From the NCBI RefSeq assembly GCF_004214895.1, contig NZ_CP035952.1, forward strand, positions 744,001-808,000: 64,000 bases of DNA, written 5' to 3'. The notes under the pieces are model-generated. The model worked only from the letters and a program-made list of their open reading frames with translations, was not told the DNA's origin and ran no database searches. How positions within the stretch are numbered: the first letter of the stretch is position 1; each line of letters begins with the position of its first letter. Below, in pieces: positions 48,869 to 57,606 of this stretch. Source of the stretch: Pseudomonas tructae. GTDB taxonomy: Bacteria > Pseudomonadota > Gammaproteobacteria > Pseudomonadales > Pseudomonadaceae. The position numbers and the translations under genes are program-made.

Positions 48869-49087
48869 ATGGTCAAGCAATTGCCTGTGATTATCCTGGC
48901 CGGGCTGCTCGGCGCTTGCTCCAGCAATCCGGAGCAAGCGGCGCAAAAGCCCGGCGCGCCGAAAGGCGGTTGCTATCAGTCGCAATGGCAGGCTGAAACA
49001 GCCCCGGTGATCAACAAAAGGCTGGGCCCGGATGGCCTGGAAAAATACGACGACGAACATCAACGTCGTGCCCAGGGTTGCCCTTGA
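48869..49087 (+). CDS. Small lipoprotein, function unknown
   Basis: 72-aa protein with a lipoprotein signal (MVKQLPVIILAGLLGAC-S, Cys 17) and a short polar mature part with one further Cys pair (GGCYQSQ and QGCP), possibly a disulfide. GGGAG is 7 nt before the ATG. It lies in the pgk-fba interval with a second lipoprotein gene. I do not recognise a family. Confidence 0.8.
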   Translation: MVKQLPVIILAGLLGACSSNPEQAAQKPGAPKGGCYQSQWQAETAPVINKRLGPDGLEKYDDEHQRRAQGCP

Positions 49088-49138
49088 TCGGTTTGCGGCA
49101 ACCTACCGGCCGGTTTGTGGTCTGCTAGAGGATATTGG

Positions 49139-49465
49139 ATGAAAGCGGTACTGGCCTTGATGGCCCTGGCAGTGCTTGGTGGTTGCGCAAGCTTCAAGCC
49201 TGCGCCTGCACCCACCGACAACTGGACCCGCTGGGTCTGTGACAGCCAGGCTGAAGTGCTCTGGCGCTTTGCCGATAGCAGCCAGCAGGACGTGGACGTG
49301 CGCCTGGGTGGCGGTGACCAGGTCTACCGGCTCAAGCCTGAGCCCAGTGGCTCGGGTGCGTTGTACAGCGATGGAGTGCTGGCGTTCCACAGCAAGGGTG
49401 AAGAAGGCCTGGTGTACTGGGTCGCCACCAACGATTTGATAGGGCGGGGCTGCAAGGCGCCGTGA
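49139..49465 (+). CDS. MliC-like lipoprotein (membrane-bound lysozyme inhibitor family)
   Basis: 108-aa protein with a lipoprotein signal (LAVLGGC-A, Cys about residue 16) and a compact domain WVCDSQAEVLWRF to GRGC that matches the MliC/PliC C-type lysozyme inhibitor fold, including the paired Cys at both ends. MliC proteins block host lysozyme at the cell surface. Family assignment is by pattern only. It sits 51 bp after the other lipoprotein and upstream of fba. Confidence 0.75.
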   Translation: MKAVLALMALAVLGGCASFKPAPAPTDNWTRWVCDSQAEVLWRFADSSQQDVDVRLGGGDQVYRLKPEPSGSGALYSDGVLAFHSKGEEGLVYWVATNDLIGRGCKAP

Positions 49466-49562
49466 CTGGCCGGGCCGCTCGAAGGCCCACACTACTTGAA
49501 TAGCAACCGCCGCTGCGGCAGGCTTGCACGAAAAACGACGCTTGTCGGGAGAGAGATACACA

Positions 49563-50627
49563 ATGGCACTCATTAGCATGCGCCAGATGCTGGACCACGC
49601 CGCTGAATTCGGCTACGGCGTTCCAGCTTTCAACGTCAACAACCTTGAGCAGATGCGCGCCATCATGGAAGCCGCCGACAAGACCGACTCCCCGGTGATT
49701 GTCCAGGCCTCGGCCGGTGCTCGCAAATACGCTGGCGCGCCGTTCCTGCGCCACCTGATCCTGGCGGCCATCGAAGAGTTCCCGCACATCCCGGTGTGCA
49801 TGCACCAGGACCACGGCACCAGCCCTGACGTTTGCCAGCGCTCGATCCAGCTGGGCTTCAGCTCGGTGATGATGGACGGCTCGCTGGGCGAAGACGGCAA
49901 GACCCCGACCGACTACGACTACAACGTGCGCGTTACCCAGCAAACCGTTGCCATGGCGCATGCCTGTGGCGTTTCGGTTGAAGGCGAACTGGGCTGTCTG
50001 GGTTCGCTGGAAACCGGCATGGCCGGTGAAGAAGACGGTATCGGCGCCGAAGGCGTGCTGGATCACAGCCAGATGCTGACCGACCCGGAAGAAGCTGCCG
50101 ACTTCGTCAAAAGAACCCAGGTCGATGCCCTGGCGATTGCCATCGGTACCAGCCACGGTGCCTACAAGTTCACCAAGCCACCTACCGGTGACGTGCTGGC
50201 AATCGACCGCATCAAGGAAATCCACAAGCGCATCCCCAACACCCACCTGGTGATGCACGGTTCGTCCTCGGTACCGCAAGAGTGGTTGGCGATCATCAAC
50301 CAGTACGGCGGCGACATCAAGGAAACCTACGGCGTACCGGTTGAAGAAATCGTCGAAGGCATCAAGTACGGTGTACGCAAGGTCAACATCGACACCGACC
50401 TGCGCCTGGCCTCCACCGGTGCCATGCGTCGCCTGATGGCTACCAACCCGAGCGAGTTCGACCCACGCAAGTTCTTTGGCGAAACCGTCAAGGCCATGCG
50501 TGACGTGTGCATCGCGCGTTATGAAGCTTTCGGCACCGCAGGCAACGCTTCGAAGATCAAGCCGATCTCCCTGGAAGCGATGTTCCAGCGTTACGCCAAG
50601 GGTGAGCTGGCCGCCAAGGTCAACTGA
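49563..50627 (+). CDS. fba: Class II fructose-1,6-bisphosphate aldolase
   Basis: 354-aa zinc-dependent aldolase. Zinc-binding and catalytic segments: [16 protein letters not shown] near residue 80, VEGELGCLG near 140, [10 protein letters not shown] near 195, and VMHGSSSVP near 230. It completes the tktA-epd-pgk-fba set. In pseudomonads, which lack phosphofructokinase, it mainly serves gluconeogenesis and the upper EDEMP cycle. A strong terminator follows. Confidence 0.97.
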   Translation: MALISMRQMLDHAAEFGYGVPAFNVNNLEQMRAIMEAADKTDSPVIVQASAGARKYAGAPFLRHLILAAIEEFPHIPVCMHQDHGTSPDVCQRSIQLGFSSVMMDGSLGEDGKTPTDYDYNVRVTQQTVAMAHACGVSVEGELGCLGSLETGMAGEEDGIGAEGVLDHSQMLTDPEEAADFVKRTQVDALAIAIGTSHGAYKFTKPPTGDVLAIDRIKEIHKRIPNTHLVMHGSSSVPQEWLAIINQYGGDIKETYGVPVEEIVEGIKYGVRKVNIDTDLRLASTGAMRRLMATNPSEFDPRKFFGETVKAMRDVCIARYEAFGTAGNASKIKPISLEAMFQRYAKGELAAKVN

Positions 50628-50635
50628 GCCTGAAC

Positions 50636-50668
50636 AGAAAAAGCCCGCAGCGATGCGGGTTTTTTTTT
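50636..50668 (+). terminator. Rho-independent terminator after fba
   Basis: The stem CCCGCA/TGCGGG with loop GCGA is followed by a run of nine T and preceded by a run of A. It starts 9-16 bp after the fba stop. Confidence 0.95.
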
Positions 50669-50841
50669 GCCCGCGTGCCAGGGAGGCGGCGGGCATGGCC
50701 CGAACAGACAGACCGTTAGTCGGCTAACAGGCCATTCCTCCCACGATGGCAATGTGCTGACTTCAGATTTTTGGCCGCCGGGTCTAGAGTTACGCTCAGA
50801 TTTCAGCCGACGTCCGGCATGGGTGTCCAAAGAGAAGCAGC

Positions 50842-52962
50842 ATGGATTGCGCGCAACCTCAGTCACACGATAGCGGCTCAGTGCTGCTGGTCGTGGATGA
50901 CTACCCGGAAAACCTGATCAGTATGCGGGCCTTGCTGGCTCGCCAGGATTGGCAAGTACTTACCGCGAGCTCGGGGACCGAAGCCCTGAGCGCGCTGCTC
51001 GAACATGAAGTGGACCTGGTCCTGCTGGATGTGCAGATGCCGGGCATGGACGGTTTCGAAGTTGCCCGCCTGATGCGCGGCAGTCAGCGCACGCGCCTGA
51101 CCCCGATCATCTTCCTGACCGCCAACGAGCAGTCCCAGGCCGCCGTGCTCAAGGGCTATGCCAGTGGCGCGGTGGACTACCTGTTCAAGCCCTTCGACCC
51201 GCAGATCCTCAAGCCCAAGGTCCAGGCGCTGCTCGAACAGCAGCGCAACCGTCGCTCGTTGCAGCGCCTGAGTCGTGACCTGGAAGCCGCACGGGCATTC
51301 AGTGCCTCGGTGCTCAACAATGCCGCCGAAGGTATTCTGGTGGTGGCTGAGGATGGTCAGATCACCTTTGCCAACCCGGCCATTTCACACTTGCTCAAGG
51401 CGCCCGTCGAGGCGTTGCAGGGCACTCGTCTGCTGGACTTCGTGCAAGCGCCGGGGATGACCCTGTGGCGTGAGTCGGCCTTTTATCAGGCCTACCTGGA
51501 TCGGCAGATCTTCCGCATTCACGATGCCCTGCTGCGCACGGCAAGCGGTGAGCCGGTGCCGGTGGCACTGTCGTGTTCGCCCCTGAGCGATGGTCAGCGA
51601 GCCATGGTCGTCACCGTGCTGGACATGTCGGTGGTACGCAGCCTGCACCAGCAACTTGAGTTTCAGGCCGTCACCGACCCCTTGACCGGCCTGCTCAATC
51701 GCCGCGGCTTCTATCAGGCGGCCGAAAGCGCGTTGGTGCGCAACGAGCGTAGCGACAAGAGCCAGGCCCTGATGTACCTGGACCTGGATGGCTTCAAGCA
51801 CATCAATGACTTTCTTGGTCATGAAGCTGGTGACCGGGTGCTGCACTGGGTCGCCGAGCAGCTCAAGGATTGCCTGGGGGCCAAAGCGATCCTTGCGCGG
51901 ATGGGCGGTGATGAGTTCACCGCGCTGTTCGATGCCCTGGAGTACCCCGAGCAGGCCGCACGCTTTGCCGAGCGGGTGATCGAGCGGATGTCCATCTGTC
52001 AGCAGGTCGAGGGCATGGACGTCACTTTGGGCGTGAGTATCGGCATTGCCACCTACCCCGACTGTGGCGCCAACCTCGACGGCCTGCTGCGCGCGGCCGA
52101 TGCCGCGATGTACGCGGCCAAGCAGGCCGGGCGCCAGCAATACCGCTATTACGACCAGGACCTCAACGGCCGGGCGCGCTCACGCCTGATGCTCGAGGAT
52201 TCGGTGCGCGGGGCCATTGAGCACCAGGACTTCAGCCTGGTCTATCAGCCCCAGGTGGCCTTCGCCGATGGCCGCCTGCGTGGCTTCGAGGCGTTGCTGC
52301 GCTGGCAGCACCCAAGTGTCGGCGATGTCCCGCCGGGGTTATTCCTGCCCTTGCTGGAGGAGGCGCGGCTGATTTCGCAGCTGGCCAGCTGGATCTATGC
52401 CCAAGGTGTGGCCCAGCGCCGCGACTGGCGCGAATGCTTCGACCCGGCCCTGGTGCTGGGTATCAGCCTTAGCCGGGTGCAATTCGCCATGCCAAACCTT
52501 GCCGAGGAGCTTGGGCGGGTGATCGCCAGCCAGGGCCTGGACCCGACGCAGCTCGAGGTCGAGGTTGCCGAAACCTCGTTGATGGTCAACAACGATGTGG
52601 CCTTGAAGCAACTGCGCAAGCTGCGCGAACTGGGTGTGCGTATCGCCCTGGACGATTTCGGTGCCGGCGATTGTTCTTTACGTATGTTGCGCGACCTGCC
52701 GATCGATACGCTCAAGCTCGATCGGCATCTGGTCGCCCGTTTGCCTGACTCGCAGGCTGACGCGGCGCTGGTGTGCTGTGTTATCGAATTGTGCAAGCAA
52801 TACGCTATCAGCGTGATTGCCGAAGGTGTCGAAACCCTTGCGCAGGCAGACTGGCTGCGGGCCAATGGCTGCGAGTACGTGCAGGGCTTTCTGGTGGCAC
52901 GGCCGATGACCGCGCGTGATGCCGGCGTGTTTCCGGGCTTTTTTGACTGGCAGCGGGTGTAG
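50842..52962 (+). CDS. REC-PAS-GGDEF-EAL cyclic-di-GMP protein
   Basis: 706-aa signalling protein. Receiver about 13-130 (phosphoacceptor D63 in VLLDVQMPG), PAS about 155-270, GGDEF about 280-440 with intact G355-G356-D357-E358-F359 but no RxxD inhibitory site upstream, and EAL about 455-700 with E483-A-L, DDFGAG, LKLD and AEGVET. The metal-binding Asn of active EAL domains (V-N-x-S) is replaced by S542 (G-I-S-L-S), so phosphodiesterase activity may be weak or lost. Its net role could be c-di-GMP synthesis under receiver control. No sensor kinase is adjacent. Confidence 0.93.
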   Translation: MDCAQPQSHDSGSVLLVVDDYPENLISMRALLARQDWQVLTASSGTEALSALLEHEVDLVLLDVQMPGMDGFEVARLMRGSQRTRLTPIIFLTANEQSQAAVLKGYASGAVDYLFKPFDPQILKPKVQALLEQQRNRRSLQRLSRDLEAARAFSASVLNNAAEGILVVAEDGQITFANPAISHLLKAPVEALQGTRLLDFVQAPGMTLWRESAFYQAYLDRQIFRIHDALLRTASGEPVPVALSCSPLSDGQRAMVVTVLDMSVVRSLHQQLEFQAVTDPLTGLLNRRGFYQAAESALVRNERSDKSQALMYLDLDGFKHINDFLGHEAGDRVLHWVAEQLKDCLGAKAILARMGGDEFTALFDALEYPEQAARFAERVIERMSICQQVEGMDVTLGVSIGIATYPDCGANLDGLLRAADAAMYAAKQAGRQQYRYYDQDLNGRARSRLMLEDSVRGAIEHQDFSLVYQPQVAFADGRLRGFEALLRWQHPSVGDVPPGLFLPLLEEARLISQLASWIYAQGVAQRRDWRECFDPALVLGISLSRVQFAMPNLAEELGRVIASQGLDPTQLEVEVAETSLMVNNDVALKQLRKLRELGVRIALDDFGAGDCSLRMLRDLPIDTLKLDRHLVARLPDSQADAALVCCVIELCKQYAISVIAEGVETLAQADWLRANGCEYVQGFLVARPMTARDAGVFPGFFDWQRV

Positions 52963-53002
52963 TTGGGTACACTGGGCGTTTTCTCGCCCGTCGTTTTTGA
53001 TC

Positions 53003-53503
53003 ATGACCGTGCTCAAGTACCTGCAAGCCTACCCGCCCGCCCTGCAAGATCAGGTGCGTCAGTTGATTGCCAGCAATCGCCTGGGCGACTACCTGCTGCA
53101 GCGCTATCCGGACAAGCATGCGGTGCAGAGCGACAAAGCGCTTTACACCTATGCCCAGGCGCTCAAACAGGAGCACCTGCGCAACGCGCCGAACCTTGAC
53201 AAGGTGCTGTTCGACAATCGACTTGACCTCACCCATCGCGCGCTCGGCCTGCACACGGCGGTATCGCGGGTACAGGGCGGCAAGCTCAAGGCCAAGAAGG
53301 AAATCCGCATTGCCTCATTGTTCAAGGAGGCGGCGCCGCAGTTCCTGAAGATGATCGTGGTGCACGAACTGGCGCACCTCAAAGAGTCCGATCACAACAA
53401 GGCGTTCTACCAGCTCTGCGAATACATGCAGCCGGGCTACCATCAACTGGAATTCGACCTGCGGGTTTACCTGACCTACCGTGAGCTGCCCGCCAGCCTG
53501 TAG
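53003..53503 (+). CDS. YgjP-like (WLM/DUF45) metalloprotease-fold protein
   Basis: 166-aa protein with a C-terminal zinc-metalloprotease motif, H-E-L-A-H near residue 121, followed by HNKAFYQLCEYM; the third ligand is likely the His in this segment. This is the YgjP/DUF45 (M48-like) group of putative metal-dependent hydrolases. No signal peptide. Its target is unknown. The ATG at 53003 is chosen; the frame overlaps the end of the upstream gene if extended. A small HTH gene follows at 17 bp. Confidence 0.85.
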   Translation: MTVLKYLQAYPPALQDQVRQLIASNRLGDYLLQRYPDKHAVQSDKALYTYAQALKQEHLRNAPNLDKVLFDNRLDLTHRALGLHTAVSRVQGGKLKAKKEIRIASLFKEAAPQFLKMIVVHELAHLKESDHNKAFYQLCEYMQPGYHQLEFDLRVYLTYRELPASL

Positions 53504-53520
53504 GCCCTGAGGATGTGCCA

Positions 53521-53817
53521 ATGGAAGTGAGCAAGACCAAGAGCAGTTTCTACCGCCGGCTGTATGTGGCCTGGCTGATCGACAGCCAGACCGCCAGTAC
53601 GGTCCCGGCCCTGATGGAGGCCACCGGGATGCCGCGGCGCACCGCCCAGGACACCATTGCCGCCCTGGCGGACCTGGACATCGTCTGTGAGTTCGAGCAA
53701 CAGGCCGGGGCACGCAACCATGCTGGCCACTACCGGATTCGCGATTGGGGAGCGATCGACAAGCAGTGGATCATCCAGCATTTGCGCAGTGTGCGAGAGG
53801 TGTTGGGGTATCCTTGA
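53521..53817 (+). CDS. Small winged-helix protein
   Basis: 98-aa protein with a helix-turn-helix-like core at about residues 20-50 (VPALMEATGMPRRTAQDTIAALADLDIV) and a likely wing after it (GHYRIRDWG). It is a probable DNA-binding protein of unknown target. GAGGA is 7 nt before the ATG. It is 17 bp after the YgjP-like gene and likely in the same transcript. Confidence 0.82.
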   Translation: MEVSKTKSSFYRRLYVAWLIDSQTASTVPALMEATGMPRRTAQDTIAALADLDIVCEFEQQAGARNHAGHYRIRDWGAIDKQWIIQHLRSVREVLGYP

Positions 53818-53823
53818 GGCCCT

Positions 53824-53875
53824 CATCGCGGGGCAATGTGGGAGCGGCGGTGCGGCGGCCGACTTGCCCCGCGAT
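53824..53875. repeat. Degenerate REP pair
   Basis: The outer ends ATCGCGGGGCAA and TTGCCCCGCGAT are REP-like; the inner part (GTGGGAGCGGCGGTGCGGCGG) is the variant seen in the long repeat at 26.3 kb and is not symmetrical. It lies between the convergent HTH and ElaA genes. Confidence 0.8.
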
Positions 53876-53879
53876 GCTT

Positions 53880-54332
53880 TTAGCCCCGCCGCATCCCGAT
53901 ATGCGGAATATCGTCTTCCAGGTACTCTTCTCCCGCCACCTTGAAGCCATGGCGCCCATAGTAATCCTGCAAATGCGCCTGAGCTGAAAGGTACACCGGC
54001 ACCTCGGGCCAGAATTCCTCTGCATATTTGAGCCCCTGCTCCATCAGCTCATGCCCCAACCCGCGACCGCGTGCGTCAGCGGCAATCAGCACCCGGCCAA
54101 TGACCACGTCACCGCCCTGGGACTGCGGATCGAGCAAGCGCAGGTAAGCCAGCAGGTTGTCACCCTCCCACGCCATCAGGTGGCAAGTATCGCCGTCCAG
54201 GTCCTGGCCATCGACGTCCTGGTAGGCGCATTTCTGTTCGACCACGAAGACTTCGGTGCGCAGTCGCAGAATGGCATAGAGTTGTTCCTTGCCAAGGTCA
54301 CTGTGGTGTTTGCAAATCCAGTCGATGATCAT
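53880..54332 (-). CDS. ElaA-type GNAT acetyltransferase
   Basis: 150-aa GCN5-related N-acetyltransferase of the ElaA group. Seen: LYAILRLRTEVFVVEQKCAYQDVDGQD near residue 18 (ElaA hallmark), the acetyl-CoA loop RVLIAADARGRGLGHELM near residue 80, and the C-terminal YYGRHGF. Substrate is unknown. It is divergent from the solute-binding protein gene with a 232-bp gap. Confidence 0.92.
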   Translation of the reverse strand: MIIDWICKHHSDLGKEQLYAILRLRTEVFVVEQKCAYQDVDGQDLDGDTCHLMAWEGDNLLAYLRLLDPQSQGGDVVIGRVLIAADARGRGLGHELMEQGLKYAEEFWPEVPVYLSAQAHLQDYYGRHGFKVAGEEYLEDDIPHIGMRRG

Positions 54333-54564
54333 GGGCGTCCCTCAAGCGGCTAATACCCTTGATCATGGCAGACAGCGAGACGAGGGTCTAATTGCTACAG
54401 GTCAACACAGGCTCGAAGTCGACCAGAATAGAGGCCATTTGATATCATTTGCCTCTGCCCGATTACTTCTTCTTTGTGTAACCTGCGATGGCTGATAGGC
54501 ACTGAACATTCTCAAGCAGTTGAAATCAACGGTGCGAACCAGGGGTTCGCTAAAGGATTTGAGC

Positions 54565-55305
54565 ATGCGGCCATTGCTTCGGGTCTTGGCTTTGCTGGGA
54601 ATACTGCTACTGATGAGCACGGCGGCGCAGGCCAACAAACTGCGCCTGGTTGCCGACAGCTGGCCACCCTTCACGGATGCCAACATGGCCAACGGTGGCC
54701 TGGCCACGGCCATCGTCACCACCGCCCTGACCCGTGCCGGCTATGCCAGCCAGTATGAGCAGGTGCCTTGGGCGCGGGCGCTGCTGGGGGTGGGGGACGG
54801 CCGCTACGATGTGCTGGTCAATGCCTGGTACAACGATTCGCGCACCCAGATTGGCCAGTTTTCCGCCGGCTACCTGACCAACCGTATCCGCCTGCTCAAG
54901 CGCAAAGGTGACGCGGTGCGCTTCAATGCCTTGAGCGACCTGTACCCGTTCCCCGTCGCCGTGGTGCGCGACTATGCCTACTCACCCGAGTTCGACAACG
55001 ACGCTAACTTGCAGAAGATTCCGGTGCGCAGTTTTTCCGTCGCCGTCGGCATGTTGGCTGCTGGGCGGGTGCGTTTGGCGCTGGAAGACGAGTTCGTTGC
55101 CGGTTACTACCTCAAACGCGAGCCCAAAGCGGTGCGTGAGGCGGTGGAGTTCTTCGACAAGCCCGTCAGCGAGAACAGCCTGCATATCCTGGTCAGCCTG
55201 AAGAACCCCGAGCACCAGCAGATAGTCGCCGGCTTCGACCGCGCCATTGCCCAGATGAAAGCCGACGGCAGCTATGCCAGGCTGCTCAAGCAGCACGGCC
55301 TGTAG
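54565..55305 (+). CDS. Periplasmic solute-binding protein (SBP_bac_3 type)
   Basis: 246-aa protein with a signal peptide (LALLGILLLMSTAAQA-N) and an extracellular solute-binding fold (KLRLVADSWPPFTDAN, YEQVPWARALLGVGDGRYDVLVNAWY, EPEFxxD-like middle, ENSLHILVSLKNPEHQQIV). AAGGA lies 7 nt before the ATG. No transporter genes are next to it. It resembles the other orphan binding protein at 29.9-30.7 kb in type. Ligand is unknown. It abuts the convergent YccS-like gene. Confidence 0.88.
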   Translation: MRPLLRVLALLGILLLMSTAAQANKLRLVADSWPPFTDANMANGGLATAIVTTALTRAGYASQYEQVPWARALLGVGDGRYDVLVNAWYNDSRTQIGQFSAGYLTNRIRLLKRKGDAVRFNALSDLYPFPVAVVRDYAYSPEFDNDANLQKIPVRSFSVAVGMLAAGRVRLALEDEFVAGYYLKREPKAVREAVEFFDKPVSENSLHILVSLKNPEHQQIVAGFDRAIAQMKADGSYARLLKQHGL

Positions 55306-57489
55306 TCAGGCCGGGGCGTTGTCCTTGATCAGGTGTGCGGCGAGCGTGCGCAACGGCGCCAGTTGCCGGCAGATCAGCGCCAGCTGAGTCTGGACCAGGC
55401 GCTGGTTTTCATCGAGTTCTTCGGGCATTTGCTCAAGGTCATTGGCCAGGGCCTCCTCGACATCGCTATGGATCGCCACGGGCAGCTTGCTGGCCAGGCC
55501 TTCGGCGATCTCATCCAGGCTGTTGGCCAGGCTCGCCCCGGCGCCATCGATCAGTTGTTCGCGAACCTCGCCGGCAAGGGCTGTGTCGCGATGTGCGCCC
55601 AGGCCCGAGAGATAGCTGAGCAGGGTGTGCGACAACACCAGGAAGCGGAAGCCGACGTCTGCCTCTTTGCGAAAGTGTCCGGGCTCCATGAGCATGTTGG
55701 CCAGGGTGGTCGACAGCGCCGCATCGGCGTTGTGGGCGTTGCGCCGAGCCAGGCGGTAGGCCAGGTCATCGCTCTTGCCCTGGGCATATTGCTGCATGAT
55801 CTGGCGCAGGTAGGTGCTGTTGCAGCTCAGGGTGTTGGCCAGCACCTTGTTCAGGCGCCGGCCCTGCCAGTCCGGAAGGAACAGGAACACTGCAAGGATG
55901 GCAATCAGGCTGCCCACCAGGGTATCGAACAGCCTTGGCAGGAACAGCCCGTAGCCATCGCCGATCTGGTTGAAGCAGAACAGCACCATCAGGGTGATCG
56001 CCGCTGTGGCCAGGGTGTAGCGGGTGGTGCGGTTGACGAAGAACACCACTCCGGCGGCGACGGCGAACAGCGACTGGATGATGGGGCTTGGGAACAGGTC
56101 GAACAGCGCCCAGCCTACGGTCAGGCCAATGGCGGTGCCGATGATCCGCTGTACCAGCTTGCGCCGCGTGGCGCCGTAGTTGGGTTGGCAGACGAAGAGG
56201 GTGGTGAGGATGATCCAGTAGCCCTGGGTCGGGTGGATCAGGTGCACCATGCCATAGCCGATCGACAGTGCCAGGGGCAGGCGCAGGGCGTGGCGAAACA
56301 ACAGCGAGGTGGGGGTCAGTTGCTGGCGCAGACGGCTCCAGACGTCCTTGAAGTTGCGCGGCGAACGGTCGAGCAGGCTGCTGTCGCTGGCATCGGCGAG
56401 GTTGTCGGGGTTGCTGGCGTCGCTGAGCAGCCGGTCGAGGGTCGCAAGGTTGGCCGCCAGCGCCCGTAGCGAACGCAACAAGCCGCGCCAGGCCGGATTG
56501 CTCTGAATGCGCAGGTGCTCGAGCGATGCGTTCAAATCTTCCAGGGCCTGGGCGAAGCCGGTGTCGTAGATGAACGGCTGGCGTAGCTGGATCGACTCGG
56601 ACAGCTGCTGACAGGCCACGCCCTGCTGGCGCAGCAGGCGCTGGCAGCGGAACAGCACATCGCTGTGGAAGAAGGCTTCGGTCAGGGCGTTGTATGGGTA
56701 GTGTGAAGAGCTGGCGCGCTCATGGATGTCCTGGGCAAGGAAGTACAGTTTCAAGTAGCGGCTGACTTTCGAGCCCGGACGGCCATTGCCGACCCGGTGC
56801 AGGATGATCTCCTTGGCCGCATTGAGCGCAGCCACTACCCGGCCATTCTGCTGCGCCAGCTCCAGGCGGCGGGCTTCGACATCCAGCTGGCGGATCGGTT
56901 CGAACAGGGTGGCCTTGAGCTTGAGATAGCGGCCCAGCTCACGGAACAGCCGGGCCAGGCTCTGCTGTACCGGCTGGTTGGAAAACAGTGCCTGCCACAG
57001 TACTGAAAGCAGGCCGTACCAGGCAGCGCCGGCCACCAGCAGCAGCGGTTCGTGCCAGAAGTCAGTGACTTCGCCGCCGCGCTGGTCGACGCCGATCATG
57101 GTATAGACCGACAGGATCAACGTCGCCGAGGCGATTGCACCGTAGCGCTCACCGAGGGCCCCGAGCATGGTCAGGGCGAAGCTGGCCAGGGCCAGGGCGC
57201 AGCCGAAGATAATCGGGTAGGGGAACAACAACTCCACCGACAGCGCGGCGACAGTGAAACACACCAAGGTGACGGCCAGGGCATTCAGGCGGCCCTGCCA
57301 GCTGTCGTCGGTCTCGGCCAGGGCGCTGGCGATAATCCCCAGGAACAGCGGAATCAGCAGGCCCATCTCGTCCTTGTACCAGCACAGCAGCATGCTGCCG
57401 GTCAGGGCGATGAGAACGCGGATGGCATAGCTGAACTTGTCCAGGGCCCAGAGGCGGCGCAACGATTGGCTGAACGAGGAGGATGACAT
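55306..57489 (-). CDS. YccS/YhfK-family inner-membrane protein (FUSC domain)
   Basis: 727-aa protein with two blocks of about six transmembrane helices (residues about 20-175 and 400-525) and large cytoplasmic regions between and after them, the layout of YccS and of aromatic-acid exporter AaeB-like FUSC proteins. Segments HPTQGYWIILTTLFVCQPNYGATRRKLVQRIIGTAIG near residue 425 are typical. Substrate is unknown. Its stop directly abuts the stop of the solute-binding protein gene. It is not part of an aaeA-type operon here. Confidence 0.9.
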   Translation of the reverse strand: MSSSSFSQSLRRLWALDKFSYAIRVLIALTGSMLLCWYKDEMGLLIPLFLGIIASALAETDDSWQGRLNALAVTLVCFTVAALSVELLFPYPIIFGCALALASFALTMLGALGERYGAIASATLILSVYTMIGVDQRGGEVTDFWHEPLLLVAGAAWYGLLSVLWQALFSNQPVQQSLARLFRELGRYLKLKATLFEPIRQLDVEARRLELAQQNGRVVAALNAAKEIILHRVGNGRPGSKVSRYLKLYFLAQDIHERASSSHYPYNALTEAFFHSDVLFRCQRLLRQQGVACQQLSESIQLRQPFIYDTGFAQALEDLNASLEHLRIQSNPAWRGLLRSLRALAANLATLDRLLSDASNPDNLADASDSSLLDRSPRNFKDVWSRLRQQLTPTSLLFRHALRLPLALSIGYGMVHLIHPTQGYWIILTTLFVCQPNYGATRRKLVQRIIGTAIGLTVGWALFDLFPSPIIQSLFAVAAGVVFFVNRTTRYTLATAAITLMVLFCFNQIGDGYGLFLPRLFDTLVGSLIAILAVFLFLPDWQGRRLNKVLANTLSCNSTYLRQIMQQYAQGKSDDLAYRLARRNAHNADAALSTTLANMLMEPGHFRKEADVGFRFLVLSHTLLSYLSGLGAHRDTALAGEVREQLIDGAGASLANSLDEIAEGLASKLPVAIHSDVEEALANDLEQMPEELDENQRLVQTQLALICRQLAPLRTLAAHLIKDNAPA

Positions 57490-57606
57490 GTCGGGTGGGC
57501 AAGCCTTGGGCGATGATCGAAATTGAGCCAGTCAAATGGCAGTCGTGTTACCACTGCCCTTGACCAGCAAAATTTGTTCCTTGATGCGCTGATTCTACCG
57601 CGAAGG

